Source: Globomyces pollinis-pini (lineage: Eukaryota > Chytridiomycota > Chytridiomycetes > Rhizophydiales > Globomycetaceae). From it: a stretch of 19,246 nucleotides of DNA. Numbering within the stretch: the stretch's first letter is position 1; each line of letters opens with the position of its first letter. The stretch covers positions 1-19,246 of the forward strand of contig MU621407.1 in assembly GCA_025399215.1 (NCBI GenBank), read 5' to 3'. The translations under genes and the position numbers were made by a program. Under the pieces are notes generated by a model. It was given only the letters and a program-made list of their open reading frames with translations. It ran no database searches and had not been told where the DNA came from. Below are positions 8,585-16,140 of the stretch, piece after piece.

Positions 8585-10329
8585 ATGCATCTCACAGCTC
8601 AAACCATTTTCATATTACAAACAACAATATCGACAGTATTTGCTACACTACCAATACTGCAATCGCCAATGAAGATTGATACAAATCTGAAATACAATCA
8701 AATGTCAGACTACAAATCAGTCATTCATCATAAAGATATGAATGGATTTAAAACTTTGAAGGGTGGTGAATCCAAAGATGATGAAAATGAAAAAGTTGGG
8801 GAATGGTCAACTTTTACTAACCTGAAATTCCCATCTTATTCTATTCGTGTTAAAGAATCCGTCAAGCTTTGTGATCCTACCACAAAACAGGTACAGACCG
8901 TCTCTCATTTGTGTTCATACTCCTCCTATACGTTTAATTTTGTCCTTATAATTTGCACACGACATTGACTTTTTAGATAACCGGTTATTTGGATTATAAA
9001 GATAAACACTTTTTCTTTTGGTTTTTTGAATCAAAATCAAAACCAGAATCAGATCCATTGGTGTTGTGGTTAAATGGTGGACCGGGTTGTTCAAGTCTAA
9101 CAGGTCTGTTTGCTGAACATGGGCCTTGTCGAATCAATCCTCACGGAAATGGAACCTTACCTTTTGAATACTCTTGGAACAAGAACGCCAGTATGATCTA
9201 CCTAGACCAAGTATTTTAATGAATGAAAACTGACTCGTTTAGCCTCTTAATGTTGGATTTAGTTATTCAAATGGAACAATCCCAGCTAATTCTGATAATG
9301 CTGCTAAAGATGTATTAGCTTTCCTTCAACTATTTCTTTCAAAATATCCTAAATATTCAGAATTACCTTTCCATGTTACTGGAGAGTCATTTGCTGGTCA
9401 CTATATACCTGCAATTGCCAATACTATCGTTGATTTCAACCACCAATTGAAAAAGCGTGATATATTGCATCTAACGTATGTTAATCTAGTATCGATTGCA
9501 ATTGGAAATGGTTTAACTGATCCGTTAACGCAATACAAATACTATGCTGATTATGCTGCCGACCCAACTTATGGGCCTATTTTCTCTCGAAAGACTGTAT
9601 TTATTGTTTATTGATTTGGTAGATAAAAAAGATGAGGGATGATTTTACGATTTGTAAACCATTGATTGAAAAATGTTATGCCGAAAAGACAGCTGAAGGT
9701 TGCATGTAACTACTATTGTATTAACAAGTGAATAGACCCGGAACTGCATATTGTAACAATGCATTAGTGGCACCAATAATCAATTCAGGACTGAATATGT
9801 ATGATATACGACAAAGGTGCAATGATGTTAATGGCATGTGTGTTTCTGAAATGGACTCTATCGTACACTATTTAAATCAACCACATGTTCAATCTGACCT
9901 TGGAGTAGACATGAAATTTTCTGCATGTCAATTCAATATCACTATGAATTTCATGATGGATGGAGATTGGTTGCGACCATATGTAGAGTATATCCCCACA
10001 TTGTTGAATTCGAATGTGAAGGTACTGATTTATGCAGGGGATGCGGATTATGTATGTAACTTTATGGGGAATAAGGCATGGACGATGGCTTTGGATTGGA
10101 CAGGTGGTGAAGAATTTCGAAAAGTGGATGATTTGTTGTGGAGGTCTGTGATAACCGGTCGATTGGCTGGTGAATATCGGGCAACATCGAAATTAGCATT
10201 TTTGAGGGTTTATGGGGCTGGCCATATGGTACCTGCAGATCAGGTATTTTTTAAAATGTTACTGATATCTAGCCGGAACATTCCTTGGAATTCTTTAATA
10301 GTTGGATCCATGGTACCAACCTTGTTTGA
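8585..10329 (+). CDS. Secreted serine carboxypeptidase, peptidase family S10
   Basis: Exons 8585-8890, 8977-9210, 9243-9596, 9623-9705, 9736-10243, 10273-10329 give 513 residues. Introns are 86, 32, 26, 30 and 29 nt. The catalytic triad is complete: S229 in GESFAGHY, D430 in YAGDADYVC, and H489 in [12 protein letters not shown], the last completed by splicing to the final exon. The oxyanion/substrate block [10 protein letters not shown] is at 133-142 and GNGLTDP is present. A hydrophobic N-terminus ending near ATLP is a signal peptide, followed by a likely propeptide of about 80 residues before the YSIRV segment. The length is normal for S10. The enzyme removes C-terminal residues from peptides at acidic pH in the vacuole or outside the cell. 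The start at 8585 is preferred over an in-frame ATG at 8474 because it puts the signal peptide at the N-terminus. Residues such as the [10 protein letters not shown] cysteines fit family disulphides. The first intron is nearly three times longer than any other here. Confidence 0.93.
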
Positions 10330-10401
10330 TCATTAATATAAATCAATATTGATTTCTAATGGCACACCTCTACTAATTTGGTTTCAATCGTATTATGTCA
10401 A

Positions 10402-10430
10402 ACTATAATTGGCCTTACGCCAATTATAGT
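10402..10430. repeat. Perfect 12-bp hairpin with a degenerate third half-copy
   Basis: ACTATAATTGGC (10402-10413) and its exact reverse complement GCCAATTATAGT (10419-10430) are separated by CTTAC. A near-copy of the right half (ACGCCAGTTATAG) follows directly at about 10433-10445. It lies about 75 bases past the carboxypeptidase stop and could be an RNA 3'-end structure or a remnant of a small palindromic element. Confidence 0.7.
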
Positions 10431-10463
10431 ATACGCCAGTTATAGCTTCTTTCGGGTGTCCTT

Positions 10464-10868
10464 TTATCTTCTAACTGTACATGTAGCATTAAGTTTTCTC
10501 ATAGATAATTGCACAGATACGTGATCTGAAGGAGCATCAATCCAAGTGACTTTTGACTTCTGACTTTTCCCTTCATGTTGGAAGCCACCGTTAGTTATAA
10601 AAGGTAATGAATTTGATGGAAAGGGACATGGTTCAACCGATGTCTCTAGAAAGTGTTCCTCTGGATACTCTTCATCGAATTGCCGATATGTCCCACTCTG
10701 AAGATGCCACTCGCTTTTCAATGGCTAACAATTATTTTTCAAGTATAAAGACTGAATGCCATGCTCAAGAACATTAAGCATCCTTGTATCTCTCCAAGCT
10801 GCCGTATTCGTTACAAAAGTTGCAGCAAGTATCCAATAACCCAATCTGATCCTGGACTTGCTAACCAT
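10464..10868 (-). pseudogene. Small secreted protein gene, interrupted by in-frame TAG or by a short intron
   Basis: From the ATG at 10868 the minus strand encodes a clear signal peptide (residues 1-24, basic start, hydrophobic core, NTAA cleavage region). It reads to a TAG at 10727-10725, codon 48, and then continues in the same frame for another 87 codons to a natural stop. The second part contains GTYRQF, VEPCPFP, TWIDAPSDHV and NATC, with few cysteines. Either one nonsense mutation has broken a roughly 134-residue gene, or the TAG is the 3' end of a phase-0 intron such as 10772-10725 (48 nt, GTTCTT...TTAG), whose donor is atypical for this locus. I do not recognise the family. A small extracellular protein is the most that the sequence supports. 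Confidence 0.4.
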
Positions 10869-10888
10869 TATACTTTCCAGTATGAAAT

Positions 10889-11052
10889 CTTTTTATTCTT
10901 TCAAATCATTTAGCAAATGAAAACTGCAAATGATCGAAAAACGAAAATAAATTACAACGAATTACAAACGTACTTGAATGAAATACAGAGTAGAGATAAT
11001 TTCAGGTTAAAGCAAAATGCTGATCCCAGATTGTACTGTTATGGGAGAAATG
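10889..11052 (+). repeat. Left arm of a small inverted duplication
   Basis: This about 164-bp stretch is repeated in reverse complement at 11229-11394 with roughly 85-90% identity by eye. It includes the leader CTTTCAAATCATTT, the ATG and the coding block up to GGGAGAAATG. The spacer is about 176 bp. A dinucleotide difference just before CAAATG (TTTAG versus TTTG) separates the arms. Confidence 0.75.
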
Positions 11053-11072
11053 TCCAAACGACCACGAATTAG
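10917..11072 (+). pseudogene. Truncated copy of the inverted-repeat ORF
   Basis: It encodes 51 residues beginning MKTANDRKTKINYNEL and containing DPRLYCYGRN, then departs into unrelated sequence and stops. The opposite-strand copy at 11143-11364 continues past the same point for another 28 residues. The upstream sequence (GTATGA...TTTAG, 34 nt, ending at 10913) looks like an intron of the local type, so this may be the last exon of a gene whose upstream part is lost or unrecognised. Family unknown. Confidence 0.35.
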
Positions 11073-11140
11073 AAAAGTACGTCAATGAAACTCTGAGGAA
11101 AGGTAATTTCAGTTTGAAACATTATACCGATCCAACATAA
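11057..11140 (+). pseudogene. Degenerate third copy of the NEL...DP motif
   Basis: In a different frame from the preceding fragment, the plus strand reads HELEKYVNET, then a NFSLKHYTDPT block, then stops. This aligns with the NEL--YL-E------NF-LK---DP pattern of the two inverted copies. It suggests that a tandem unit once lay here, offset by 107 bases and so out of frame with its neighbour. It is too short to be a gene on its own. Confidence 0.35.
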
Positions 11141-11142
11141 CC

Positions 11143-11364
11143 CTAATGGACGATGGCTCTGTTAGATAACAGACCAAATGGGCCTCCGGTAGCTGGGTCG
11201 TTAGGTGTCAAAAACGGACATCCCTCTCCATTTCTCCCATAACAGTACAATCTGGGATCTGCAAACTGCTTCAATCTGAAATTTTGTCTACTTTGTATTT
11301 CAGTCAAGTAGTTTGCTAATTCATTGTAATTTATTTTTGTTTTTCTATCATTTGCAGTTTTCAT
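11143..11364 (-). CDS. Hypothetical 73-residue protein, longer member of the inverted pair
   Basis: It opens at an ATG (11364-11362) and carries YNELANYLTEI, NFRLKQFADPRLYCYGRNG and CPFLTPNDPATGGPFGLL before the stop. Composition is protein-like, with two cysteines. There is no signal peptide in this exon. The motif is shared with two broken plus-strand fragments nearby, and its opposite copy seems preceded by an intron acceptor, so this may be a terminal exon or a remnant instead of a whole gene. I do not recognise the family. Confidence 0.4.
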   Translation of the reverse strand: MKTANDRKTKINYNELANYLTEIQSRQNFRLKQFADPRLYCYGRNGEGCPFLTPNDPATGGPFGLLSNRAIVH

Positions 11365-11394
11365 TTGCAAATGATTTGAAAGAATAAAAAAAGT
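11229..11394 (-). repeat. Right arm of the small inverted duplication
   Basis: Reverse-complement partner of 10889-11052; it covers the start and first two-thirds of the 73-residue ORF. Beyond the inner edge (CTCTCC at about 11223-11228) the two copies differ completely. Confidence 0.75.
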
Positions 11395-11592
11395 CTATTT
11401 TGTAATTCTTATGCATTATTAGAAGTCTATTTAGAAGTTAAAAATTCAGATTTTTCACCAAGATTCTACTTTATTGCGACCATAATAAAGTCTTTGACTT
11501 CTAATTAAATAAGGTGTTTTGTAAAGACACGTAATATGTAAATTGAAGTTACTATAAAGTTATTAACTACCTGTAATTTGGCGACAAGTACT

Positions 11593-11802
11593 TTAAGTAA
11601 TGATCTGAACACAACAGTCCAGGGTATGACACCCAACCAGGGTGAACTCCCAACCACCACACAGTTCATGATTCGGAACGACTAATTTAGAATCATCATG
11701 ACGAAGTCCATGTTTCCCCATTGACCACCAATTCTCCACCTGATAAGCAAACGGCCCGCTCACTTTTTTGCCTGTAGGAATTGAATCTGATACATTTTCC
11801 GG
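11593..11802 (-). pseudogene. Orphan coding-like segment upstream of the DUF1365 gene
   Basis: An open frame of 69 codons without a usable upstream ATG. It reads SGPFAYQVENWWSMGKHG, then VVPNHELCGGWEF, and ends near GCHTLDCCVQIIT. The Trp/Cys/His-rich composition is unlike random AT-rich DNA here, so it probably is an old exon or gene fragment. It ends 18 bases before the DUF1365 ATG on the other strand, so its own 5' end has been lost or would overlap that gene. Family not recognised. It might belong with the 73-residue ORF downstream on the same strand, but no convincing splice joins them. Confidence 0.3.
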
Positions 11803-11820
11803 TCAATCAAAATCAGGGAA

Positions 11821-12711
11821 ATGGATTATATACCTGCTGTTGTTGCTACTGCCGTATTCCTGTCACTACCCATTGCATATTTGTTCTATACTCCTTTTGT
11901 ATCCCTATTGCCCGCTTCCAAGCGATCTCATAGATTATACTATTCCAACACCAATCATGTTCGTTTCCACCCCAAACAGCATTCTTTTACTTATCCGGTG
12001 GTCTATATCGGTTTCAATCTAGATAGCCTTCATAACATGCCTTCACTAATCTCTCACAATTCTTGGAATCTATTTTCCATTAATGACGTTAATTATATCG
12101 ATTCGGGGAAACAATCAATCAAATCTAAATTGTTTGATTTACTACTTGCTTTCAATATCGATACATCTAATATTGGAACAGTGGAATTAGTAACACAACC
12201 AAAGTTTCTATTCATCAATTTCAATCCGTTGAATGTTTACTACTGCTTTAACAAAGAATCAAATGATCTTTATTTGGTATTATTGGAAGTGAATAATACG
12301 TTTGGGGAACGTCATTGGTATCTATGTAATCAGCAAAACAAATGGGAAAAGATTGGTTCAAAGTATGATGCTGGGTCATTCACTTTTACCAAACAATTTC
12401 ATGTCTCCCCGTTTAATGATATGGAGGGCTGTTATGATTGTCATATATTGGATATTTCCAAACATGACTCGATGGATTTATTGTTGCGTTTAATGAAGGA
12501 TGGGGAATTACATTTGAAGGCTAGAATGTGGGGTAAGGCCGTGGATCTAAGTGCCTTTAATTTATTAAAAGCATCTGTTACGTGTTTTATTTCTTTGGTC
12601 TCTACATTTCCTCGAATTCATAAAGAAGCCCTTTACCTGTTTGTCAAAGGATTGTCTCTATACTCAAAACCAGAACAACTTAAGCAGTTTCCAACTGGTT
12701 TCAAAAACTGA
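11821..12711 (+). CDS. DUF1365 family protein of a modified-fatty-acid cluster
   Basis: A 296-residue intronless gene. A hydrophobic N-terminal segment (about 6-30) is a membrane anchor. The DUF1365 domain follows: HSFTYPVVY (about 54-62), FNPLNVYYCF (134-143), EVNNTFGERH (156-165), KQFHVSPFNDMEG (191-203), and a C-terminal HKEALYLFVKG block (267-277). In bacteria this family is repeatedly encoded beside a CFA-synthase-like methyltransferase and an FAD amine-oxidase-like protein, exactly the genes found next here. Its biochemical role is not established; membrane assembly or substrate delivery for lipid modification is an inference. The gene converges on the methyltransferase, 175 bases from stop to stop. 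An AATAAA follows the stop at 12726-12731. Confidence 0.9.
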   Translation: MDYIPAVVATAVFLSLPIAYLFYTPFVSLLPASKRSHRLYYSNTNHVRFHPKQHSFTYPVVYIGFNLDSLHNMPSLISHNSWNLFSINDVNYIDSGKQSIKSKLFDLLLAFNIDTSNIGTVELVTQPKFLFINFNPLNVYYCFNKESNDLYLVLLEVNNTFGERHWYLCNQQNKWEKIGSKYDAGSFTFTKQFHVSPFNDMEGCYDCHILDISKHDSMDLLLRLMKDGELHLKARMWGKAVDLSAFNLLKASVTCFISLVSTFPRIHKEALYLFVKGLSLYSKPEQLKQFPTGFKN

Positions 12712-12886
12712 AGTGATGAAATTATAATAAATATTGCATATTCAATTAATACCTCTGCTACTTTAAAATGTACTTTCTTTCCACTTATTGATTTAATTTT
12801 AAAAACCTGAAGTCACATACATCTCATGATGATTTAATAGTACTATTGTAAGAATCGTTTATTGGTTACATCATTAGACTATGTAT

Positions 12887-14140
12887 TTAAAACGGTATTC
12901 CCTCCAACAAATCCGGATTGGCTTCTCTAGTCAATCGAACTTGGATATCACCCAAAGTACGCACCTTAAATCCAACTTCACAGTATGCAAAATAGAATTC
13001 CCACTTGCGTTTAAATTCTTCGTTATAATACGGTTTACCAGATTCAGCGGCTATTTGGTCGTAAGAAGCCAGAAATCGTTCACGCCAGAGTCGGAGACAT
13101 TTTGCGTAATGAGGGCCAATGTTTGTAAGTGAATCGATTATGAGTCGACCTTGAGTACCTTGGAAAATGGCTTTTGTAAGACTTGAGACAGATGGACAAT
13201 GTCCACCAGGGAATATGTACTTCTGTATGAAATCAATCTTTTGGCAATACTCTTCGTGACGGGAATCTGGGAAGGTGATGACTTGCAATGAAAGAACACC
13301 ATTGGGTTTCAGCAATTGATCTGCTTGGTTAAAGAATACTGGTAGAAATTCTGGACCGACCGCTTCCAACATCTCGCATGTCACTATACGATCAAACTGA
13401 TATTCGTTTGGGTCCATGTTTCGGTAATCACACAACAACACTGTGATTTTGTCAGAATATCCAGCCAATTCAACACGTTCCTCTGCCAAGACTTTTTGTT
13501 CTTGAGAAAGTGTAATGGATACAACTTCACAATCATACTTCTTAACAGCTTCGATCGCCAATGCCCCCCACCCGGTACCAACTTCCAATACCTTCATACC
13601 CTTCTTGATATTGGCCATTTCCAACAGCGAATGGATTTTACGAAGCTGTGCACCTTCCAAATCATCATCTTGCTCGTCTTTCCAGATTGGGCACGAGTAT
13701 GTCATGGTAGGATCTAAGAAGGCAGTAAACAATTCATTTCCGAGATCATAATGCGCTTGAATGTTGAATAATGAATTATAGATAGTATTAGGAATAGAAG
13801 AATTCAAAGCTCTATTGAGTAGATAATTCAAACCAAATGGTAATACTTTCATTTCTGAATAGTATTGACGGTTCTGAATACAGATGTATAAGAAAGTTGC
13901 CAAATCATCTACATCAATTTCTTCAGCCATATAGCCTTCAGCAAATCCGATATCACCATGTAGAACTACACGCTGCCAAAAAGCACGATCCTTTACAGTC
14001 AAAGTAGCCTTTAATTTTGATTTTTGCCCAAAGACTTTCAAAGGTTGATCAGCTGAGAGTACGTATATAGATCCGACCCTAGTTTTCTCCAAGACCGAGA
14101 AACAGGTATTTTCAAAAAACGAATCTACAAAAGTAAACAT
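12887..14140 (-). CDS. Cyclopropane-fatty-acid-synthase-type SAM methyltransferase
   Basis: A 417-residue intronless gene. Visible family features are IQAHYDLGNELF (127-138), TYSC (147-150), the SAM-binding loop LEVGTGWG (185-192), E259 in MLEAVG, the YIFPGGH lipid-pocket motif (308-314), HYAKCLRLW (344-352), and KWEFYFAYCEVGF (379-391). These enzymes add a methylene or methyl group from S-adenosylmethionine across the double bond of a phospholipid-bound unsaturated acyl chain. The product can be a cyclopropane ring or, with a partner reductase, a mid-chain methyl branch; sequence alone does not decide which. No signal peptide or helix is seen, so it probably works at the cytosolic membrane face, perhaps held there by its anchored neighbours. 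It is divergent from the FAD protein gene (195 bp between ATGs) and convergent with DUF1365. The start at 14140 gives the usual full-length N-terminal domain. Confidence 0.93.
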   Translation of the reverse strand: MFTFVDSFFENTCFSVLEKTRVGSIYVLSADQPLKVFGQKSKLKATLTVKDRAFWQRVVLHGDIGFAEGYMAEEIDVDDLATFLYICIQNRQYYSEMKVLPFGLNYLLNRALNSSIPNTIYNSLFNIQAHYDLGNELFTAFLDPTMTYSCPIWKDEQDDDLEGAQLRKIHSLLEMANIKKGMKVLEVGTGWGALAIEAVKKYDCEVVSITLSQEQKVLAEERVELAGYSDKITVLLCDYRNMDPNEYQFDRIVTCEMLEAVGPEFLPVFFNQADQLLKPNGVLSLQVITFPDSRHEEYCQKIDFIQKYIFPGGHCPSVSSLTKAIFQGTQGRLIIDSLTNIGPHYAKCLRLWRERFLASYDQIAAESGKPYYNEEFKRKWEFYFAYCEVGFKVRTLGDIQVRLTREANPDLLEGIPF

Positions 14141-14335
14141 GAAAGATTTTGAAATTTCGATCCTTCTTTTGAACGTTTTTCAAACAAAATATCCGAGTGA
14201 ATTTAGCCGGGCGGTGGTTTGGCGTTTTTTCCGCTTTGATAACGAGTCACCCCTTTGCCCGATTCAGAAATGTCTGTGTGTTGGTTGGTGTTGAAAAGAG
14301 TAAAAAAAGTACTTCGTATTTGAATACCTGATAAA
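14141..14335. promoter_or_regulatory. Bidirectional promoter of the methyltransferase and FAD protein genes
   Basis: Only 195 bases separate the two divergent start codons, so both genes must draw on this region. It includes a G+C-richer stretch (about 14204-14275) that stands out from the AT-rich surroundings and ends in an A-run near 14302. There is no clear TATA box. Shared control of the two enzymes is likely from position alone. Confidence 0.55.
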
Positions 14336-15778
14336 ATGAAAAAAGTCGCGATTGTAGGGTCTGGGGTTTCCGGTTTATCAGCTGCTTGGTTACTGTCCTT
14401 GAATAAAAAGGATTTTAAAGTCACTGTATTCGAAGCTGATGATTATCCTGGTGGTCACGCTCATACTGTCGATATTCAGTCCTTGGATCTAAAAGAAACT
14501 ATAGGTGTCGATACCGGTTTCATTGTCTGTAACAATGTCACTTATCCCAACTTTCTGAATTTATTGGATCAATTAAATGTCAACTTGATCGATAGTGATA
14601 TGAGCTTTGCAGTATCAAGAAACAATGGTGAATTGGAATGGGCTGGTAAAAACTTAAATACCATTTTTGGGCAACGAAGCAACTTGCTTAATCATGATAT
14701 GTGGAAATTGATTCAAGAAGTTATTCAATTCAACAATCAAGCTACTAAAATTGCCCAAGAAGCTGATCAACTACCTCCTAATCAACATCCACTTGCTAAT
14801 ATGACTTTAAAGGATTTTCTTTCTGATTTCAAGTATTCAAAATTCTTCTATGAAAACTATTTACTACCCATGACTGCTGCTATTTGGTCAACTCCTGCTG
14901 AAACGACTTTTGATCTGTTTCCGTTAGTTACTTTGGTACAATTCATGAACAACCATCAACTATTACAAGTTCTCAATCGTCCAAAATGGAAAACATTACA
15001 ATTTGGTTCAAGATCGTATGTGAATAAGATTGTTGAAACACTTGATGATTTGCGATTAAACGAGCCAGTAATATCCATCAAACGACGTCACAATGGTGTT
15101 TTAGTCGAAACCAAAAATGGTGTTGAAGAATTTGATTCGATAATCATGGCAACACATACAGATCAATCACTGCAGATCTTGGGAGATGATGCCACTGCTG
15201 ATGAAAAGAAAATATTAGGTTCTATCAAATATGTATTGAACCGTGCATATCTTCATCGAGATGTAGCTTTAATGCCAAAACTCAAGTTGACATGGTCTAG
15301 TTGGAATTACTTGACCAATGTGAAAGATGAAATAGTATCTAGGGTGATGTGTTTGACGTATTGGATGAATAATTTACAACCTTTCGTGGATCCCAAAGTA
15401 TTTGGTCATGTTTTTGTCACTATGAATCCACTCACAAAGCCAGATCCAGCTCTAACCCTTGGTGCATGGGATTACACACATCCATTGTACTCACCAGAAA
15501 CTATTCAAGCCCAGAATGAACTGCCCAAGATTCAAAATGTGAAGAATACTGTTTTCGCAGGTGCCTGGACGAACTACGGGTTTCATGAAGATGGGGCTAC
15601 ATCTGGATTGTTAGCTGCGCAAAGTTTGGGGGCCAAATCCCCATTTCCTATTGTAACAAATGGTGGATTCCCTAAAGCTAATCATACCAAAACTACTAGC
15701 AATCTTATGGGATACTTATCTATGACCTTGGTGATCTCGTTTGTTGTTGTAGTTGTGTCCACATTGCAAGCCATTTAA
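14336..15778 (+). CDS. FAD-dependent amine-oxidase-like protein of the modified-fatty-acid cluster
   Basis: A 480-residue intronless gene. It starts with a dinucleotide-binding fold, VAIVGSGVSGLSAAWLL, with the ribose-binding acidic residue in VFEADDYPGGHAHT. It ends with the FAD-contacting FAGAWTNYGFHEDGATSG block. A C-terminal hydrophobic helix (about 457-480) would anchor it to a membrane. This protein type is the neighbour of CFA synthases in bacteria and forms the N-terminal half of plant cyclopropane synthases. Its job is debated; candidate roles are desaturation or reduction of the methylated acyl intermediate. Here the two halves are separate, divergently transcribed genes, and the added tail anchor could replace the physical link. 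An AATAAA overlaps the stop (15777-15782). The start is the first ATG, directly before the FAD-binding motif. Confidence 0.9.
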   Translation: MKKVAIVGSGVSGLSAAWLLSLNKKDFKVTVFEADDYPGGHAHTVDIQSLDLKETIGVDTGFIVCNNVTYPNFLNLLDQLNVNLIDSDMSFAVSRNNGELEWAGKNLNTIFGQRSNLLNHDMWKLIQEVIQFNNQATKIAQEADQLPPNQHPLANMTLKDFLSDFKYSKFFYENYLLPMTAAIWSTPAETTFDLFPLVTLVQFMNNHQLLQVLNRPKWKTLQFGSRSYVNKIVETLDDLRLNEPVISIKRRHNGVLVETKNGVEEFDSIIMATHTDQSLQILGDDATADEKKILGSIKYVLNRAYLHRDVALMPKLKLTWSSWNYLTNVKDEIVSRVMCLTYWMNNLQPFVDPKVFGHVFVTMNPLTKPDPALTLGAWDYTHPLYSPETIQAQNELPKIQNVKNTVFAGAWTNYGFHEDGATSGLLAAQSLGAKSPFPIVTNGGFPKANHTKTTSNLMGYLSMTLVISFVVVVVSTLQAI

Positions 15779-16140
15779 TAAAATGAATGTTACATTAACA
15801 GTTTAATCCATACTATATAATATAAAGCGTGATATTTCTGAAGAGCATCCTCAGTATTAAGCAATTAATATAAATACTGAACCAAATTCCTATTTATAAG
15901 GTCTTCGTCAACGAAAAGCCATTTTTTAGACGCCTAAATATGCTTTATTTTCTACTTAGTTTGACTGACATGCTTCTCATGCATAATCAATGAAGGGACC
16001 GTTTTGGTGGGCCCTTTTTTCACGTGTTGAGTGCTTCCATTTGTGCTTTTCAATCGCTTTTCCGATTGCTTTTTAAATGATCCATTTGCTATTTTATTAT
16101 AAAAGCAATTGAATATCAGAGCGGGCATAACCATCAGAAA
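15779..16140. other. Intergenic region before the His-rich gene
   Basis: About 360 AT-rich bases with the FAD gene 3' end and the promoter of the next gene. A GGGACCGTTTTGGTGGGCCC near-palindrome lies at about 15994-16013. No RNA gene or credible coding region is seen. Confidence 0.4.
16098..16104 (+). promoter_or_regulatory. TATA-like box of the His-rich protein gene
   Basis: TATAAAA lies 36 bases before the ATG at 16141, similar to the spacing seen for gene A. It supports both the start chosen and the reading of this repeat-rich frame as a real gene. Confidence 0.5.

Noticed and set aside
8585..10329. Carboxypeptidase as a pseudogene lacking the segment around the active-site serine
   Set aside because: The GESFAGHY exon (9243-9596) lacks an ATG-initiated long frame but is open and joins cleanly by splicing on both sides.
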